A program made the translations under genes and the position numbers. DNA of 64,000 bases from NCBI RefSeq assembly GCF_009363275.1, contig NZ_CP045324.1, positions 496,001 through 560,000 of the forward strand, in the 5' to 3' direction. The DNA comes from Marinobacter sp. THAF197a. Lineage in GTDB: Bacteria > Pseudomonadota > Gammaproteobacteria > Pseudomonadales > Oleiphilaceae. Positions 48,923 through 58,110 of the stretch are shown piece by piece (the stretch's first letter is position 1; the number at the start of each line of letters is the position of its first letter). The notes beneath the pieces are model-generated. The model saw only the letters and a list, made by a program, of their open reading frames with translations. It was not told the origin of the DNA and searched no databases.

Positions 48923-51241
48923 ATGACCAAATCTCGTTCCCCCCGTAAAAAATCCTCTAAATCCAGACCGGTGCGCAAACGCAGCGGTTTCTGGCGTTTC
49001 CTGTTTCGTGCCGGGGCCCTGGGCCTGGTGCTTCTGGCCGGCTGGATGGTGTACCTGGACGCGGTAGTCACCTCCCGCTTTGAGGGGCGCCGTTTTGAAG
49101 TGCCGTCCCGTGTCTACGCCCGGCCACTAGAGCTCTACGATGGCGCGAGCGTGAGCGCATCAGGTCTCGCCCGTGAGCTGGAGCTGGCGGGCTACCGGGC
49201 CGGAGATGGCGTTCGCGCAGGCACCTATCAGCGTAATGGCGGGCGCTTTGTGATCAGCGCCCGTGGTTTCAGGTTCCCCGATGGTGAGGAGCCCCGGCGC
49301 CGGTTGTCGCTGCTGGTATCCGGAGACCGTATCCAGTCGTTTTCGGTCGTAGCGGGCCCGGATTCCCCGATTGTCCGGCTGGAACCTGCCCAGATTGGCG
49401 GTATCTACCCCACCCACCGGGAGGACCGGGTGCTGGTTCGGCTTGACGAGGTGCCGGAGCTGTTGCCCCTGGGCCTAATGGCGATTGAAGATCGGCAGTT
49501 CTACGAACATCACGGCGTTGCGCCTTTGTCTATCGCCCGGGCCATGCTGGCAAACATCAAGGCGGGGCAGATAGTGCAGGGTGGCAGTACCCTGACCCAG
49601 CAGCTGGTGAAGAATTTTTTCCTGACCCGAGACCAGACACTGGTGCGCAAGGGTAACGAAGCCCTGATGTCGGTTTTGCTGGAATGGCACTACGAGAAAG
49701 ACGACATTCTGGAAACCTATCTGAACGAGGTCTACCTCGGCCAGGCCGGCAACCGCAGCATCAACGGCTTTGGCCTGGCCAGCCAGTTTTTCTTTGGCGA
49801 GCCCCTGAAAGACCTGGACGTTCATCAGATTGCCCTGTTGATCGGCATGGTCAAAGGCCCCAGCTACTACAACCCGCGCCGCCACCCGGAGCGGGCCAAG
49901 GCCCGGCGTGACCTGGTGCTGTCAGAAATGGCTGAGGCCGGGCTGATCAGCGCTGATGATACAGCCCGGGCCATCCGCCAGCCCCTGGGGGTGAGCGCCA
50001 GGCCGTCTTATACCGATAATCGTTATCCGGCATACATTGACCTGGTGCGCCGGCACCTGGCTCGGGATTACCGGGAAGAAGACCTGCAGAGTGAAGGCTT
50101 GCGCATATTCACCACCCTGGACCCGGCGGTTCAGGGTGCGTCAGAAAAGGCGGTTCGCGATACCCTGCCCAGGCTGGCCCGTGGCGACACCCGCGAGGCC
50201 CTGGAGGCAGCTCTGGTGGTCACCGCGAAGGACACCGGCGAGGTGTTGGCGCTGGTGGGCGGCAAAGACCCTGAGTTTGCCGGCTTCAACCGTGCCGTAG
50301 ACGCCCGCCGGCCCATTGGCTCGCTGATCAAGCCGTTCACCTATCTGGCAGCCCTTGAACAGGCTGACCGGTATACCTTGATTACCCCGGTTCAGGATCG
50401 CGCGTTTACCCTGGAGTTTGACGACGGCCGGTTGTGGCAGCCCAAGAACTTTGATGGTGAGGAGCGTGGCGAAGTGCCCCTGCACCTGGCCCTGTCCCGG
50501 TCCTACAACCTCCCGGCAGTGCGGGTAGGGCTGGATGTCGGCATCCCGCGCGTGCAGGAAGTATTAAGGGCGTTTGGGGTGACCACACCGATTTCGGACT
50601 ATCCCTCGCTGCTACTGGGGTCCATGTCGTTGACGCCAGCGGAAGTGGCTCAGATGTATCAGGGGTTGGCCACTTCGGGGTTCAACACACCCCTGCGGAC
50701 CATTCGCGAGGTGACCGATGCCCGCAACGAGCCGTTATCGCGCTATAACCTGAAAGTCGACCGGGTTGCCGACCCCGCTGCGGTGCACCTGGTGCAGTAC
50801 GCCATGCAGGAAACCATGCAGGAGGGTACCGGCCGCTCAGCTTATCGGACCCTGCCAGATCGACTGACACTGGCTGGAAAGACCGGCACAACAGACCAGG
50901 GTCGGGACTCCTGGTTCGCCGGGTTCAGTGGTGATTATCTGGCGGTGGCCTGGGTGGGGCGTGACGATAACGGCCCCACGGTATTGACCGGCGCCTCTGG
51001 CGCCTTGCCGGTGTGGTCTGCAATGATGGCGCAGTTGCCACAGCATGGCTTTTCACCGGTCATGCCGGACGGTGTCCAGTATCATTGGGTCAATGCCCGG
51101 GAGCAGGCATTGACGGGAGAGCGGTGTGAGGATGCCCGTCTGGTGCCATTTATCGCCGGCAGTGAGCCCCGGCAGCGCCTGGACTGCGAAAGGCAGTTCG
51201 GCCGGCAAATACGCAGTTGGTTTGAAGGATTGTTCCGATGA
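48923..51241 (+). CDS. mrcB: penicillin-binding protein 1B (bifunctional)
   Basis: 772 residues. Basic cytoplasmic tail, one transmembrane helix (about 27-47), a UB2H domain (about 60-155), then glycosyltransferase with catalytic E189 (AIEDRQFYEHHG) and GGSTLTQQLVKN, and transpeptidase with S467 (GSLIK), SYN (527-529) and KTG (653-655). It polymerises and cross-links peptidoglycan in the periplasm. A TATAAT ends six bases before ATG, so the message may be nearly leaderless. The stop overlaps the next gene, its probable lipoprotein activator, by ATGA. Confidence 0.96.
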   Translation: MTKSRSPRKKSSKSRPVRKRSGFWRFLFRAGALGLVLLAGWMVYLDAVVTSRFEGRRFEVPSRVYARPLELYDGASVSASGLARELELAGYRAGDGVRAGTYQRNGGRFVISARGFRFPDGEEPRRRLSLLVSGDRIQSFSVVAGPDSPIVRLEPAQIGGIYPTHREDRVLVRLDEVPELLPLGLMAIEDRQFYEHHGVAPLSIARAMLANIKAGQIVQGGSTLTQQLVKNFFLTRDQTLVRKGNEALMSVLLEWHYEKDDILETYLNEVYLGQAGNRSINGFGLASQFFFGEPLKDLDVHQIALLIGMVKGPSYYNPRRHPERAKARRDLVLSEMAEAGLISADDTARAIRQPLGVSARPSYTDNRYPAYIDLVRRHLARDYREEDLQSEGLRIFTTLDPAVQGASEKAVRDTLPRLARGDTREALEAALVVTAKDTGEVLALVGGKDPEFAGFNRAVDARRPIGSLIKPFTYLAALEQADRYTLITPVQDRAFTLEFDDGRLWQPKNFDGEERGEVPLHLALSRSYNLPAVRVGLDVGIPRVQEVLRAFGVTTPISDYPSLLLGSMSLTPAEVAQMYQGLATSGFNTPLRTIREVTDARNEPLSRYNLKVDRVADPAAVHLVQYAMQETMQEGTGRSAYRTLPDRLTLAGKTGTTDQGRDSWFAGFSGDYLAVAWVGRDDNGPTVLTGASGALPVWSAMMAQLPQHGFSPVMPDGVQYHWVNAREQALTGERCEDARLVPFIAGSEPRQRLDCERQFGRQIRSWFEGLFR

Positions 51242-51819
51242 ATAAAACAACGATTACCCGCGCCGGTTGCCTGGCTATGGCGCTGGGCCTTGCAGGCTGC
51301 GCCAGCGGCCCCGGCGGTGGCTCCATCTACGTACCTATGGGCGGCGATGATCGCTCGAGTGCGCCGGAACCGCCAAGAACCGCAGAGCCGCAAGAAGAGT
51401 CTGAGCCCCGGGTATGGCGCAAGAGCGAGCAGCCCGAGGTGAGTGAGCCGGAGGCGCCCGCTACCCGCTCGCCCAGTTATCGGGAGTCCGGTGACGAACT
51501 GCCGGCCGCAGCGGTCAGCCTGATCCGTGATGCCGACCAGCGCCTGGCGCAGGGGGACTCTGCCGGCGCTGTCGCCCGTCTGGAGCGGGCACAACGCATA
51601 GCGCCGCGTTCCTCAGAGGTCTATTTCAAACTGGCGGAAGCCTATGTGTCTGGTGACAATCTGGGGGCGGCAGAACAGTTCACGCTGAAAGGTCTGTCGC
51701 TGGCGGGAAACGATTCGAGAATGCAGCGTTCGGGGTGGTTGTTGCTGGCGGACATTCGCCGAGCCAGGGGTAACGTGGCCGGGGCCGATCAGGCCGAGGC
51801 TCGTGCAGGGGCGTTATAG
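51238..51819 (+). CDS. lpoP: TPR lipoprotein, probable PBP1b activator LpoP
   Basis: 193 residues. Signal with lipobox LAGC (GLAGCASG), then a proline/acidic disordered linker (about 30-90) long enough to span towards peptidoglycan, and a C-terminal TPR-like domain (VSLIRDADQRLAQGDSAGAVARLERAQRIAPRS...). This build and the ATGA coupling to mrcB match LpoP, the outer-membrane lipoprotein that activates PBP1b in Pseudomonas in place of LpoB. Identification rests on layout and position. Confidence 0.8.
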   Translation: MNKTTITRAGCLAMALGLAGCASGPGGGSIYVPMGGDDRSSAPEPPRTAEPQEESEPRVWRKSEQPEVSEPEAPATRSPSYRESGDELPAAAVSLIRDADQRLAQGDSAGAVARLERAQRIAPRSSEVYFKLAEAYVSGDNLGAAEQFTLKGLSLAGNDSRMQRSGWLLLADIRRARGNVAGADQAEARAGAL

Positions 51820-51838
51820 TTAGCACTGAACAGCCAGA

Positions 51839-51862
51839 GCAAAGGCCGTCCATGGCCTTTGC
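51839..51862. terminator. hairpin between lpoP and the DUF4382 gene
   Basis: Nine-base stem GCAAAGGCC/GGCCTTTGC with a six-base loop between convergent genes. There is no clear T-run on either side, so efficiency is doubtful. Confidence 0.5.
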
Positions 51863-51877
51863 GTCAATGCAGCGTTA

Positions 51878-52813
51878 TCAAAGCTGCTCGGGGATGGGGT
51901 CAGCCACGGTGGTTTCGCCAGCGATAACGTCGAGGGTCTGGGTACCCTCAAACTCGATCTCGTCGCCGGTCTCGTTATCATCCAGCTGGCAGCTGTAGCT
52001 GATGGTGTAGGTGCCTTCGGTGAGGAAGGCCGCGGTCCACTCATACAGGCTGCCATCTTCCTGCTCAGTGACCGGAACCACCATCAGCGGATTGAGGCTG
52101 TCCCGTTCGACGTTCAGATCTACCGGTTCGTCAATCTCACCTTCGTAGACATAGACTGCACCTTCATAGTTCGGACTGCAGTCAAGCCGCTCCGGGTTTT
52201 CACTGCGAGCTTGCAGGATTGTGGTGTAATCCACCTCGCCAGTCAGCTCACCCACCTCCAGGTTGTTGACCAGGCGAAGTACCGGCTTGAGCATATAATC
52301 CCCGAGCGCTCGGCCCTGGGGGTTAACGATGGATTTGCGAACATCGAAGTCGATGGTGAAGCTCTGGCTGGAATCGGCCGCGACAATAAAGCTGCCTTTG
52401 AGCTTCAGGCCGCTTTGCTCACCAGATGGCACACCCAGAGTGTAACGGGCATCACCATCGGACTCTTTGGTTACCCAGGACTGCTCAGTATCGACAATCA
52501 GGCGGATTTCCTCATACTCACCGGCAGGTACTTCTTCGTCGGTAATCAGAGGCTCGGTCACGCCGCCTTGCAGGGTGAGCAGGTCAATAATCCCTACTTC
52601 GTCCAGGCTGAATTCCTGCCATGGCCCGTCAACTGGCTTCAGCCGGATGGCGTTGAACGCCACGTTCACGCTGCTCAGCTCCATTGTGGGGGCATCGGTC
52701 AGCCCCATGGATACGGTGCCTGTCTGCCCTGAAGAATCGCTGCCACTGCCACCACAAGCCGCCAAAGCGGCAGCGAGGGCGGAGACCGTGAATACTTGGG
52801 TTGAACGCTTCAT
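51878..52813 (-). CDS. DUF4382 domain lipoprotein
   Basis: 311 residues. Lipobox LAAC (AALAACGGSG). The first half, TGTVSMGLTDAPTMELSSVNVAFNAIRLKPVDG...IDLLTLQGG...VPAGEYEEIRLIVD, is the DUF4382 pattern, a beta-sandwich found in cell-surface lipoproteins. The second half is a beta-rich domain with two cysteines (LDCSPNYEG, SYSCQLDD). The function is unknown. It is a single gene, convergent with lpoP and divergent from the sigma-factor operon. Confidence 0.82.
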   Translation of the reverse strand: MKRSTQVFTVSALAAALAACGGSGSDSSGQTGTVSMGLTDAPTMELSSVNVAFNAIRLKPVDGPWQEFSLDEVGIIDLLTLQGGVTEPLITDEEVPAGEYEEIRLIVDTEQSWVTKESDGDARYTLGVPSGEQSGLKLKGSFIVAADSSQSFTIDFDVRKSIVNPQGRALGDYMLKPVLRLVNNLEVGELTGEVDYTTILQARSENPERLDCSPNYEGAVYVYEGEIDEPVDLNVERDSLNPLMVVPVTEQEDGSLYEWTAAFLTEGTYTISYSCQLDDNETGDEIEFEGTQTLDVIAGETTVADPIPEQL

Positions 52814-53007
52814 AAATCCTCCGGTTCGTATCCTTTTCAGTGTGTATCCGGCGTTGTGATCGCCAGTATTGTCTCCACGCTTCCGATTCCCTGCGGGTTC
52901 CCCCTGATTTGATTAACATTTGCACATGAGTTGGTCATAATTCGCTGGTAAGGGCAGGGCTGGTATAGACTGCGCGCTTCTGTAAACCGTCATCAGGCAG
53001 TACTTTT
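52814..53007. other. divergent promoter region, DUF4382 and sigma factor genes
   Basis: About 194 bp without a gene. TATAGA at 52965-52970 could be a -10 for the sigma operon, but there is no convincing -35. I saw no ECF-type -35 box. Confidence 0.35.
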
Positions 53008-53595
53008 TTGGCCATTCTTCCGTTTCGCCCATCCGCGCAAAAGCGATTTCAGCGCCTGGTGCAGCCGCACCTGACGGCGTTGCACAGCTTTGCCTATCGA
53101 TTGACCGGTAGCCTTCAGGACGCCGAAGACCTGGTGCAGGATGTGGTAGTGAAACTCTATCCGCGCCTGGATGAGCTGGAATCCGTGGATCAGCTTCGGC
53201 CGTGGTTGAACCGGGTGCTGTACCGCCAGTTCATCGATTCGGTCAGAAAAAAGGGGCGCCAGGCTGACCGCCCGGTGAGCGAATTGATGGAAGCGGATAG
53301 TCAGTCTGATTGGCTCGACAGCCAGATGTCGGACGATCAGTCGCCTGAGCTGGAGCTCAACAAAGAACGGCTTGGCCCTATGCTGGACCGGGCCCTGGAG
53401 CAGATGTCGCCAGACCAGCGCACGCTGCTGTTGCTTCATGATGTGGATGGCTGGCGCCAAGAAGACGTGGCGGAAGTGTTGGGAGTGCCCATCGGCACGG
53501 TCAAATCCCGGCTGCATCGCAGTCGGGCGGCACTGAGGAAACATCTTCAGGCGGTGGTGGAACCGGATGGCGATTCCGGGCGTCTGGAACATTGA
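53008..53595 (+). CDS. ECF-type RNA polymerase sigma factor
   Basis: 195 residues. Region 2: LTALHSFAYRLTGSLQDAEDLVQDVVVKLYPRL with RPWLNRVLYRQFID; region 4: MSPDQRTLLLLHDVDGWRQEDVAEVLGVPIGTVKSRLHRSRAALRKHL. Only the TTG at 53008 precedes region 2 closely enough, and its SD is weak, so the start is tentative. It is followed 10 bp later by a zinc-finger anti-sigma gene, the usual cognate pair. Confidence 0.88.
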   Translation: MAILPFRPSAQKRFQRLVQPHLTALHSFAYRLTGSLQDAEDLVQDVVVKLYPRLDELESVDQLRPWLNRVLYRQFIDSVRKKGRQADRPVSELMEADSQSDWLDSQMSDDQSPELELNKERLGPMLDRALEQMSPDQRTLLLLHDVDGWRQEDVAEVLGVPIGTVKSRLHRSRAALRKHLQAVVEPDGDSGRLEH

Positions 53596-53605
53596 GGTGA
53601 TAACT

Positions 53606-54310
53606 ATGTCCTGTCGGCAAATCCGATCACAATTACCCGAGTATGTTCGGGGCCAGCTGCCTGCTGATGAGTCGCAAGCGGTGCTCGTGCACCTGGAAGA
53701 TTGTGCTTCGTGCCAGCAGCATGAGGCGTTCGAGCGCTCGCTGATGTCCGAAATGGCCTCCCGCTGCAAGGTCCCAGAACCGTCACCGGGCTTCGAGGCT
53801 CGGGTGTTCGGCCAGCTTCCCGCATCAGGCTCCAATCGCAAGGTGCACGTGGCCTGGGGCGGTGCCGTTGCGGCGGCACTGGTGCTGGGTCTGGTGCTCG
53901 GCCAGGGAGGAGGTAAACCAGGGCTTGAGCCGGAAGTGGCGGCCACAGACGTGACCGAAGAATCGGCCGATACGTTGGAGATGGTGCCGGTGGAGCGCAA
54001 GGTACGACTGGCGTTTAATGCGGGCGAAGCTCTGGATGATGTCACCTTGACCCTGGACCTGCCGCCCCATGTTGAGCTGTCAGGCTTGCCCGGTCAGCAT
54101 CGGGTCAGCTGGCAGGTGAGTCTTGTACAGGGCGACAATGTATTGGAGCTACCCTTGACGATTCTGTTTCCCGGCGCCGGCGAGTTGATTGCCGAGCTCG
54201 ATGCCAATGGTCGTCAGAAAGTGTTCAGGGCGATGGTGCCCCAGTACCCGAACGATGATGGCCCGGCAGCCTCCGGCAGTCGGACAAATCAAGAGGAGCC
54301 TGCAACATGA
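53606..54310 (+). CDS. zinc-finger anti-sigma factor, membrane-anchored
   Basis: 234 residues. The N-terminal zinc-binding motif is H-L-E-D-C-A-S-C (HxxxCxxC, about 30-37) in an ASD-type fold (MSCRQIRSQLPEYVRGQLPADESQ). One transmembrane helix lies near 88-105 (GGAVAAALVLGLVLGQGG), and a periplasmic beta domain of about 110 residues follows. ATG 53606 has GAGGTGA six bases upstream. It should hold the adjacent ECF sigma factor inactive until an envelope signal. Its stop overlaps the next gene by ATGA. Confidence 0.85.
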   Translation: MSCRQIRSQLPEYVRGQLPADESQAVLVHLEDCASCQQHEAFERSLMSEMASRCKVPEPSPGFEARVFGQLPASGSNRKVHVAWGGAVAAALVLGLVLGQGGGKPGLEPEVAATDVTEESADTLEMVPVERKVRLAFNAGEALDDVTLTLDLPPHVELSGLPGQHRVSWQVSLVQGDNVLELPLTILFPGAGELIAELDANGRQKVFRAMVPQYPNDDGPAASGSRTNQEEPAT

Positions 54311-54705
54311 GCGTTTGTGAATCCTGGTGGCGGGCCAGCTCTTCCCGCTGGATGCTGGTGGCCGTGCTGGTGGTTAGCGCCCCTTTGGCGCTGGCTGACG
54401 ACCTTGATGTGACCATGAGAATGGTGGACGACAGCGAAGATCTCACCGGTGCCGTGACTCGGGAAATACGCCTGCCGGAGCTGCCTGGTTTGCGCCGCCA
54501 CGAGCGAGGTAATAGCTCGGTGCCTGGCAGGGCAACGGCAGAGGATGCCAGAGAGCGGGGGCGGGATTTTGGCCAGTCGGTCTCTGAACGTGCCCGGGAA
54601 GTCCGGCGTGGAAATCCGGATATCGGGCGCGACAGTCTGCCGGAAACTGTAAGGGATCTTGACGAATTGAGGCCTGAGCTACCGTCACCATCGTCACGTC
54701 CCTGA
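54307..54705 (+). CDS. secreted or periplasmic protein of unknown function
   Basis: 132 residues. Signal peptide SRWMLVAVLVVSAPLALA/DD, then a charged, probably disordered chain rich in Arg, Glu and Pro (ATAEDARERGRDFGQSVSERAREVRRGN). No family recognised. Translationally coupled to the anti-sigma gene, so it may be part of the envelope response or its signal. Confidence 0.65.
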   Translation: MSVCESWWRASSSRWMLVAVLVVSAPLALADDLDVTMRMVDDSEDLTGAVTREIRLPELPGLRRHERGNSSVPGRATAEDARERGRDFGQSVSERAREVRRGNPDIGRDSLPETVRDLDELRPELPSPSSRP

Positions 54706-54789
54706 CCTTTTATCTGTGTTAACCTCAGGGCTCGCCCGGAACGGGGCTGCCCCGGCCGGTTCCGTTGATGTCGAGCCTGAGGTTTTCGG

Positions 54790-56112
54790 TTGTTCAAGAC
54801 CCTTCGTTTTGTGGGCCTGTTGGCCATCTCCGCTGTCGTTGTTGCTGAGCCGGATCAATCCGCGCAGCAGGCCATGGCCACTGGCATTGAACAGTTTCAG
54901 CAGGGCGATTATCCCGCCGCACGGCAGCAGTTTGAAACGGCCAGGGAGCTGGGTCACGACAGCCCAGCCCTGACCTACAACCTGGCGGTCACCTACTACA
55001 AAACCGGTGATTACCCGGCCGCCGAAGCTCTGTTTCTCCAGCTTTTGCAGGGGTCAAATCAGGCTCTTGCCCACTACAATCTCGGTCTGGTTGCCCTGGC
55101 GGACGGCCGAACGGCCGAGGCTGAGGGCTGGTTTCAGGAGTCTGCCCGTCAGGAATCGCCAGAAACCATCCGTGAACTGGCACAGCGGCAGCTGGCCAAA
55201 CTGGCCGGAGACGCCCCCTCTGACTCGTCCTCAATGAAATCGATTGCCCAAGGCTACTTGGCTACCGGGCTTGGCTACGACAGCAATGTGGCCGGCGTTC
55301 CCGACGACTCGCCGAGCGACAGAGGCAGCTTTTTCGCCGAGCTGGTGGCGGCGGGCACTCTGAGCCAGCCGGTCAGCGAGCACTGGCGGGTGGTCTGGGA
55401 TGGCGTGATTTATGGTCAGGATTATACCCGCGGCCGGGCGGACGACACGTCTGTGGTTCAGGCCCGGGCGGCCGGGGTGCGCCGCTTTGACCAGTGGGAA
55501 CTTGGCCTGCGTGCCGGTGCCTCACGGGCCTGGCTGGGCAATGATGAGCTGGAAACCCGTGTAGGCCTGAGCCTGTTCGGCCGTTCCGGCGTTTGCCCGT
55601 TATCCGACTGGCTGTCCGGCTGTTCATGGTCGGTGTCAGCGGATCAGGTGAATGGCGGCCCGGATTACGCCGCCTATGATGGCCAGTGGTACCAGTTTGA
55701 AGTCCGTGCGGAACAAGGCTTTGACTCGCTGCTTGTTGACGGGTTCTATCGTTGGCAGCGCAATCACCGGAGAGACTTTCAGCAAGACGAGTTTTTTGCC
55801 AGCGTATCCCCGGACCATCATGAACTGGGCGTTGAGGCGATTTATCCGGTTGGGCCGGCACTTTCGGTAGGCGCGGAGGTTGCCATGCGGCACAGTCATT
55901 ACGAAGATCCACACCAATGGCTCGAACAAGATACACTGATCACCCAGCGGCGCCGGGATGTGCGGCGGGAAGTCGGGCTGATGGCAGAGTATGCAATCAG
56001 TCGGCAATGGCTGGTGCGTAACCAGTGGCTTTTCCGGGATCAGAATAGCCGGATTGACCGGTACGACTACCGTCGTCACACCTATACACTATCGCTGGAA
56101 GGGGTATTCTGA
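54790..56112 (+). CDS. TPR plus outer-membrane beta-barrel protein
   Basis: 440 residues. Signal peptide (FKTLRFVGLLAISAVVVA), three to four TPR units (about 25-130: GIEQFQQGDYPAARQQFETARELG, YNLAVTYYKTGDYPAAEALF, YNLGLVALADGRTAEAEGWF), then about 290 residues of alternating aromatic strands ending in YTLSLEGVF, a barrel C-terminus with Phe. This order resembles Slam-type surface-lipoprotein translocators, but it is only a structural analogy. TTG 54790 has TGAGG seven bases upstream. It closes the sigma/anti-sigma operon after an 84-bp gap. Confidence 0.75.
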   Translation: MFKTLRFVGLLAISAVVVAEPDQSAQQAMATGIEQFQQGDYPAARQQFETARELGHDSPALTYNLAVTYYKTGDYPAAEALFLQLLQGSNQALAHYNLGLVALADGRTAEAEGWFQESARQESPETIRELAQRQLAKLAGDAPSDSSSMKSIAQGYLATGLGYDSNVAGVPDDSPSDRGSFFAELVAAGTLSQPVSEHWRVVWDGVIYGQDYTRGRADDTSVVQARAAGVRRFDQWELGLRAGASRAWLGNDELETRVGLSLFGRSGVCPLSDWLSGCSWSVSADQVNGGPDYAAYDGQWYQFEVRAEQGFDSLLVDGFYRWQRNHRRDFQQDEFFASVSPDHHELGVEAIYPVGPALSVGAEVAMRHSHYEDPHQWLEQDTLITQRRRDVRREVGLMAEYAISRQWLVRNQWLFRDQNSRIDRYDYRRHTYTLSLEGVF

Positions 56113-56161
56113 AAACCATCAGCCCTGGCCTGAGGTGGCCAGAGCTGACAAGGCGATCCTG

Positions 56162-57442
56162 TTACAGGGTCGCCATGACTTTCCGGGCCGCGGCCAGGGT
56201 AAACTCAATGTCGTCATCGCTGAGGGCGGCCGTGGTAAAGCCCGCTTCGAATGCCGAGGGCGCAAGGTAGATGCCTTCCTTCAGCATCCCCTGGAAGAAC
56301 TTCTTGAAGCGTTCCACATCGCAGGCCATCACCTGTTCGAAGGTGGTTACCGAGGGCTCGCTGGTAAAGAAGAATCCGAACATGGCGCCAGCGGACTGCA
56401 CGGTCAGCGGGATGCCGGCTTCGTCGGCGGCGGCTTTCAGTCCGTCGCGTACCTTGTTGGTTTTCTCCGTCAGTTTATCGTGGAAGCCGGGCTCAGAAAT
56501 GGCGTTCAGGGTGGTTAGGCCCGCAGTCATGGCCAGGGGGTTGCCGCTCAGGGTGCCGGCCTGGTAGACCGGGCCCAGTGGAGAAATGTGCTCCATGATT
56601 TCGCGCTTGCCGCCAAAGGCACCCACCGGCAAGCCGCCACCGATCACTTTGCCCAGGGCGGTCAGGTCCGGCTTAACGCCGTAGAAGCCTTGGGCGCCGC
56701 CGAGTGACACCCGGAAGCCGGTCATCACTTCATCAAAAATCAGCACGGTTCCGTGTTCATCGCAGACTTCCCGCAACCCTTCCAGGAACCCGGGTACCGG
56801 CGGAATGCAGTTCATGTTGCCGGCAACAGGCTCGACAATGATTGCCGCCACCTGGTTGCCAATGTCCTTGAAGGTTTCCCTCACCTGGTCGATGTCGTTG
56901 TAGTCTAGGGTGATGGTGTGTTCGGCCAGGCTGGCGGGAATGCCCGGGGAATTGGGTACACCCAGGGTGAGCGCGCCGGAGCCAGCTTTCACCAGCAGCG
57001 AGTCCACGTGGCCGTGGTAGCAACCTTCAAATTTCACAATCTTGTCCCGGCCGGTGTAGCCACGAGCCAGGCGAATGGCGCTCATGGTGGCTTCGGTTCC
57101 GGAGTTAACCATGCGCACCAGTTCAATGGAGGGCACCAGCTCACACACTTTCTTCGCCATCTCGGTTTCGATGGCGGTAGGGGCGCCATAGCCCACACCC
57201 AGATCCACCTGGGCGTGCAGGGCCGCTTTAATGCGCGGGTCTGAGTGGCCAAGGATCATCGGGCCCCAGGAGCCGATAAAGTCAATGTATCGGCGGTCAT
57301 CTTCGTCATACAGATAAGCGCCTTCGGCATGCTTGAAGAAAACCGGAGTACCGCCAACACCGCGGAAGGCCCGCACCGGTGAATTTACGCCGCCCGGAAT
57401 GTATTTCTGGGCCTGTTCGAATAGCGTTTCAGAGTGAGTCAC
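56162..57442 (-). CDS. hemL: glutamate-1-semialdehyde 2,1-aminomutase
   Basis: 426 residues. PGGVNSPVRAFRGVGGTPVFF opens it; RYIDFIGSWGPMILGH, MVNSGTEATMSAIRLARG and LIFDEVMTGFR bind PLP, and LGKVIGGGLPVGAFGG carries the PLP lysine. It forms 5-aminolevulinate for haem. Last gene of clcA-hemJ-thiD-thiE-hemL, 12 bp after thiE; pseudomonads have the same thiD-thiE-hemL run. A short inverted repeat CTGGCC/GGCCAG lies past the stop, without a T-run. Confidence 0.97.
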   Translation of the reverse strand: MTHSETLFEQAQKYIPGGVNSPVRAFRGVGGTPVFFKHAEGAYLYDEDDRRYIDFIGSWGPMILGHSDPRIKAALHAQVDLGVGYGAPTAIETEMAKKVCELVPSIELVRMVNSGTEATMSAIRLARGYTGRDKIVKFEGCYHGHVDSLLVKAGSGALTLGVPNSPGIPASLAEHTITLDYNDIDQVRETFKDIGNQVAAIIVEPVAGNMNCIPPVPGFLEGLREVCDEHGTVLIFDEVMTGFRVSLGGAQGFYGVKPDLTALGKVIGGGLPVGAFGGKREIMEHISPLGPVYQAGTLSGNPLAMTAGLTTLNAISEPGFHDKLTEKTNKVRDGLKAAADEAGIPLTVQSAGAMFGFFFTSEPSVTTFEQVMACDVERFKKFFQGMLKEGIYLAPSAFEAGFTTAALSDDDIEFTLAAARKVMATL

Positions 57443-57454
57443 GGATAGCTCCTG

Positions 57455-58105
57455 TCAGTTTGAAGATGAGAAAAGAGGGTGATGCCTGGCCACCAGCCGG
57501 GTAAAGGTTTCCGCTCTGTGCCTGATGTCCTCCGGAGTGCCACCAAACAGACCGCCCACTACCGCAATCAGGTCTGCGCCGGCACAGATCAGGGCTTCGG
57601 CGTTGTCGGTGGTGATGCCGCCAATCGCGGTAATCGGAAGCGCCAGCGCTCTGGCTTCCGTCAATACACTCGTTTCTGCAGGTGGTGCACCGGGTTTGGT
57701 GGCCGAGTTGTAGAACCGGCCAAACGCCAGGTAGTCGGCCCCTGCCGCCTTGGCGTTGCGGGCAAGGTCCAGCCGATGGTGGCAGGTAATGCCAATGATG
57801 GCCTCTGACCCCAGAACACGCCGGGCGTCGGCCAGGGTGCAATCGTCCTGGCCCAGGTGCACACCCGCAGCGCCCACCCGCAGGGCCAGTTCCGGGTCAT
57901 CGTTAATCAGCAGGGGCACGCCGGCCTGGCGGCACAGGGCGTTCAGCTCCGTTGCCTGGCGCAATCGCTCGGCACTGGTGCCTGCCTTGTCGCGGTACTG
58001 TACCAGTGTCGCTCCGCCCTGCAATGCCGCTTCCACGGCGGCAATCAGCTGATCTGCCGGGGTCAGTACGTTATCGGTAATGGCATACAGGCCTGGTTTA
58101 AGCAT
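57455..58105 (-). CDS. thiE: thiamine-phosphate synthase ThiE
   Basis: 216 residues. LYAITDNVL, LVQYRDKAG, LLINDDPELALRVGAAGVHLGQDD and ITAIGGITTDNA are the TIM-barrel active-site motifs. It joins HMP-pyrophosphate and thiazole phosphate. The start at 58105 gives the family N-terminus and lies 5 bp past the thiD stop; the longer frame upstream overlaps thiD. Confidence 0.95.
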   Translation of the reverse strand: MLKPGLYAITDNVLTPADQLIAAVEAALQGGATLVQYRDKAGTSAERLRQATELNALCRQAGVPLLINDDPELALRVGAAGVHLGQDDCTLADARRVLGSEAIIGITCHHRLDLARNAKAAGADYLAFGRFYNSATKPGAPPAETSVLTEARALALPITAIGGITTDNAEALICAGADLIAVVGGLFGGTPEDIRHRAETFTRLVARHHPLFSSSN

Positions 58106-58110
58106 CCGGT

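Noticed and set aside
56113..56161. Bidirectional terminator between the TPR-barrel gene and hemL
   Set aside because: There is a short CTGGCC/GGCCAG inverted repeat but no T-run on either strand.
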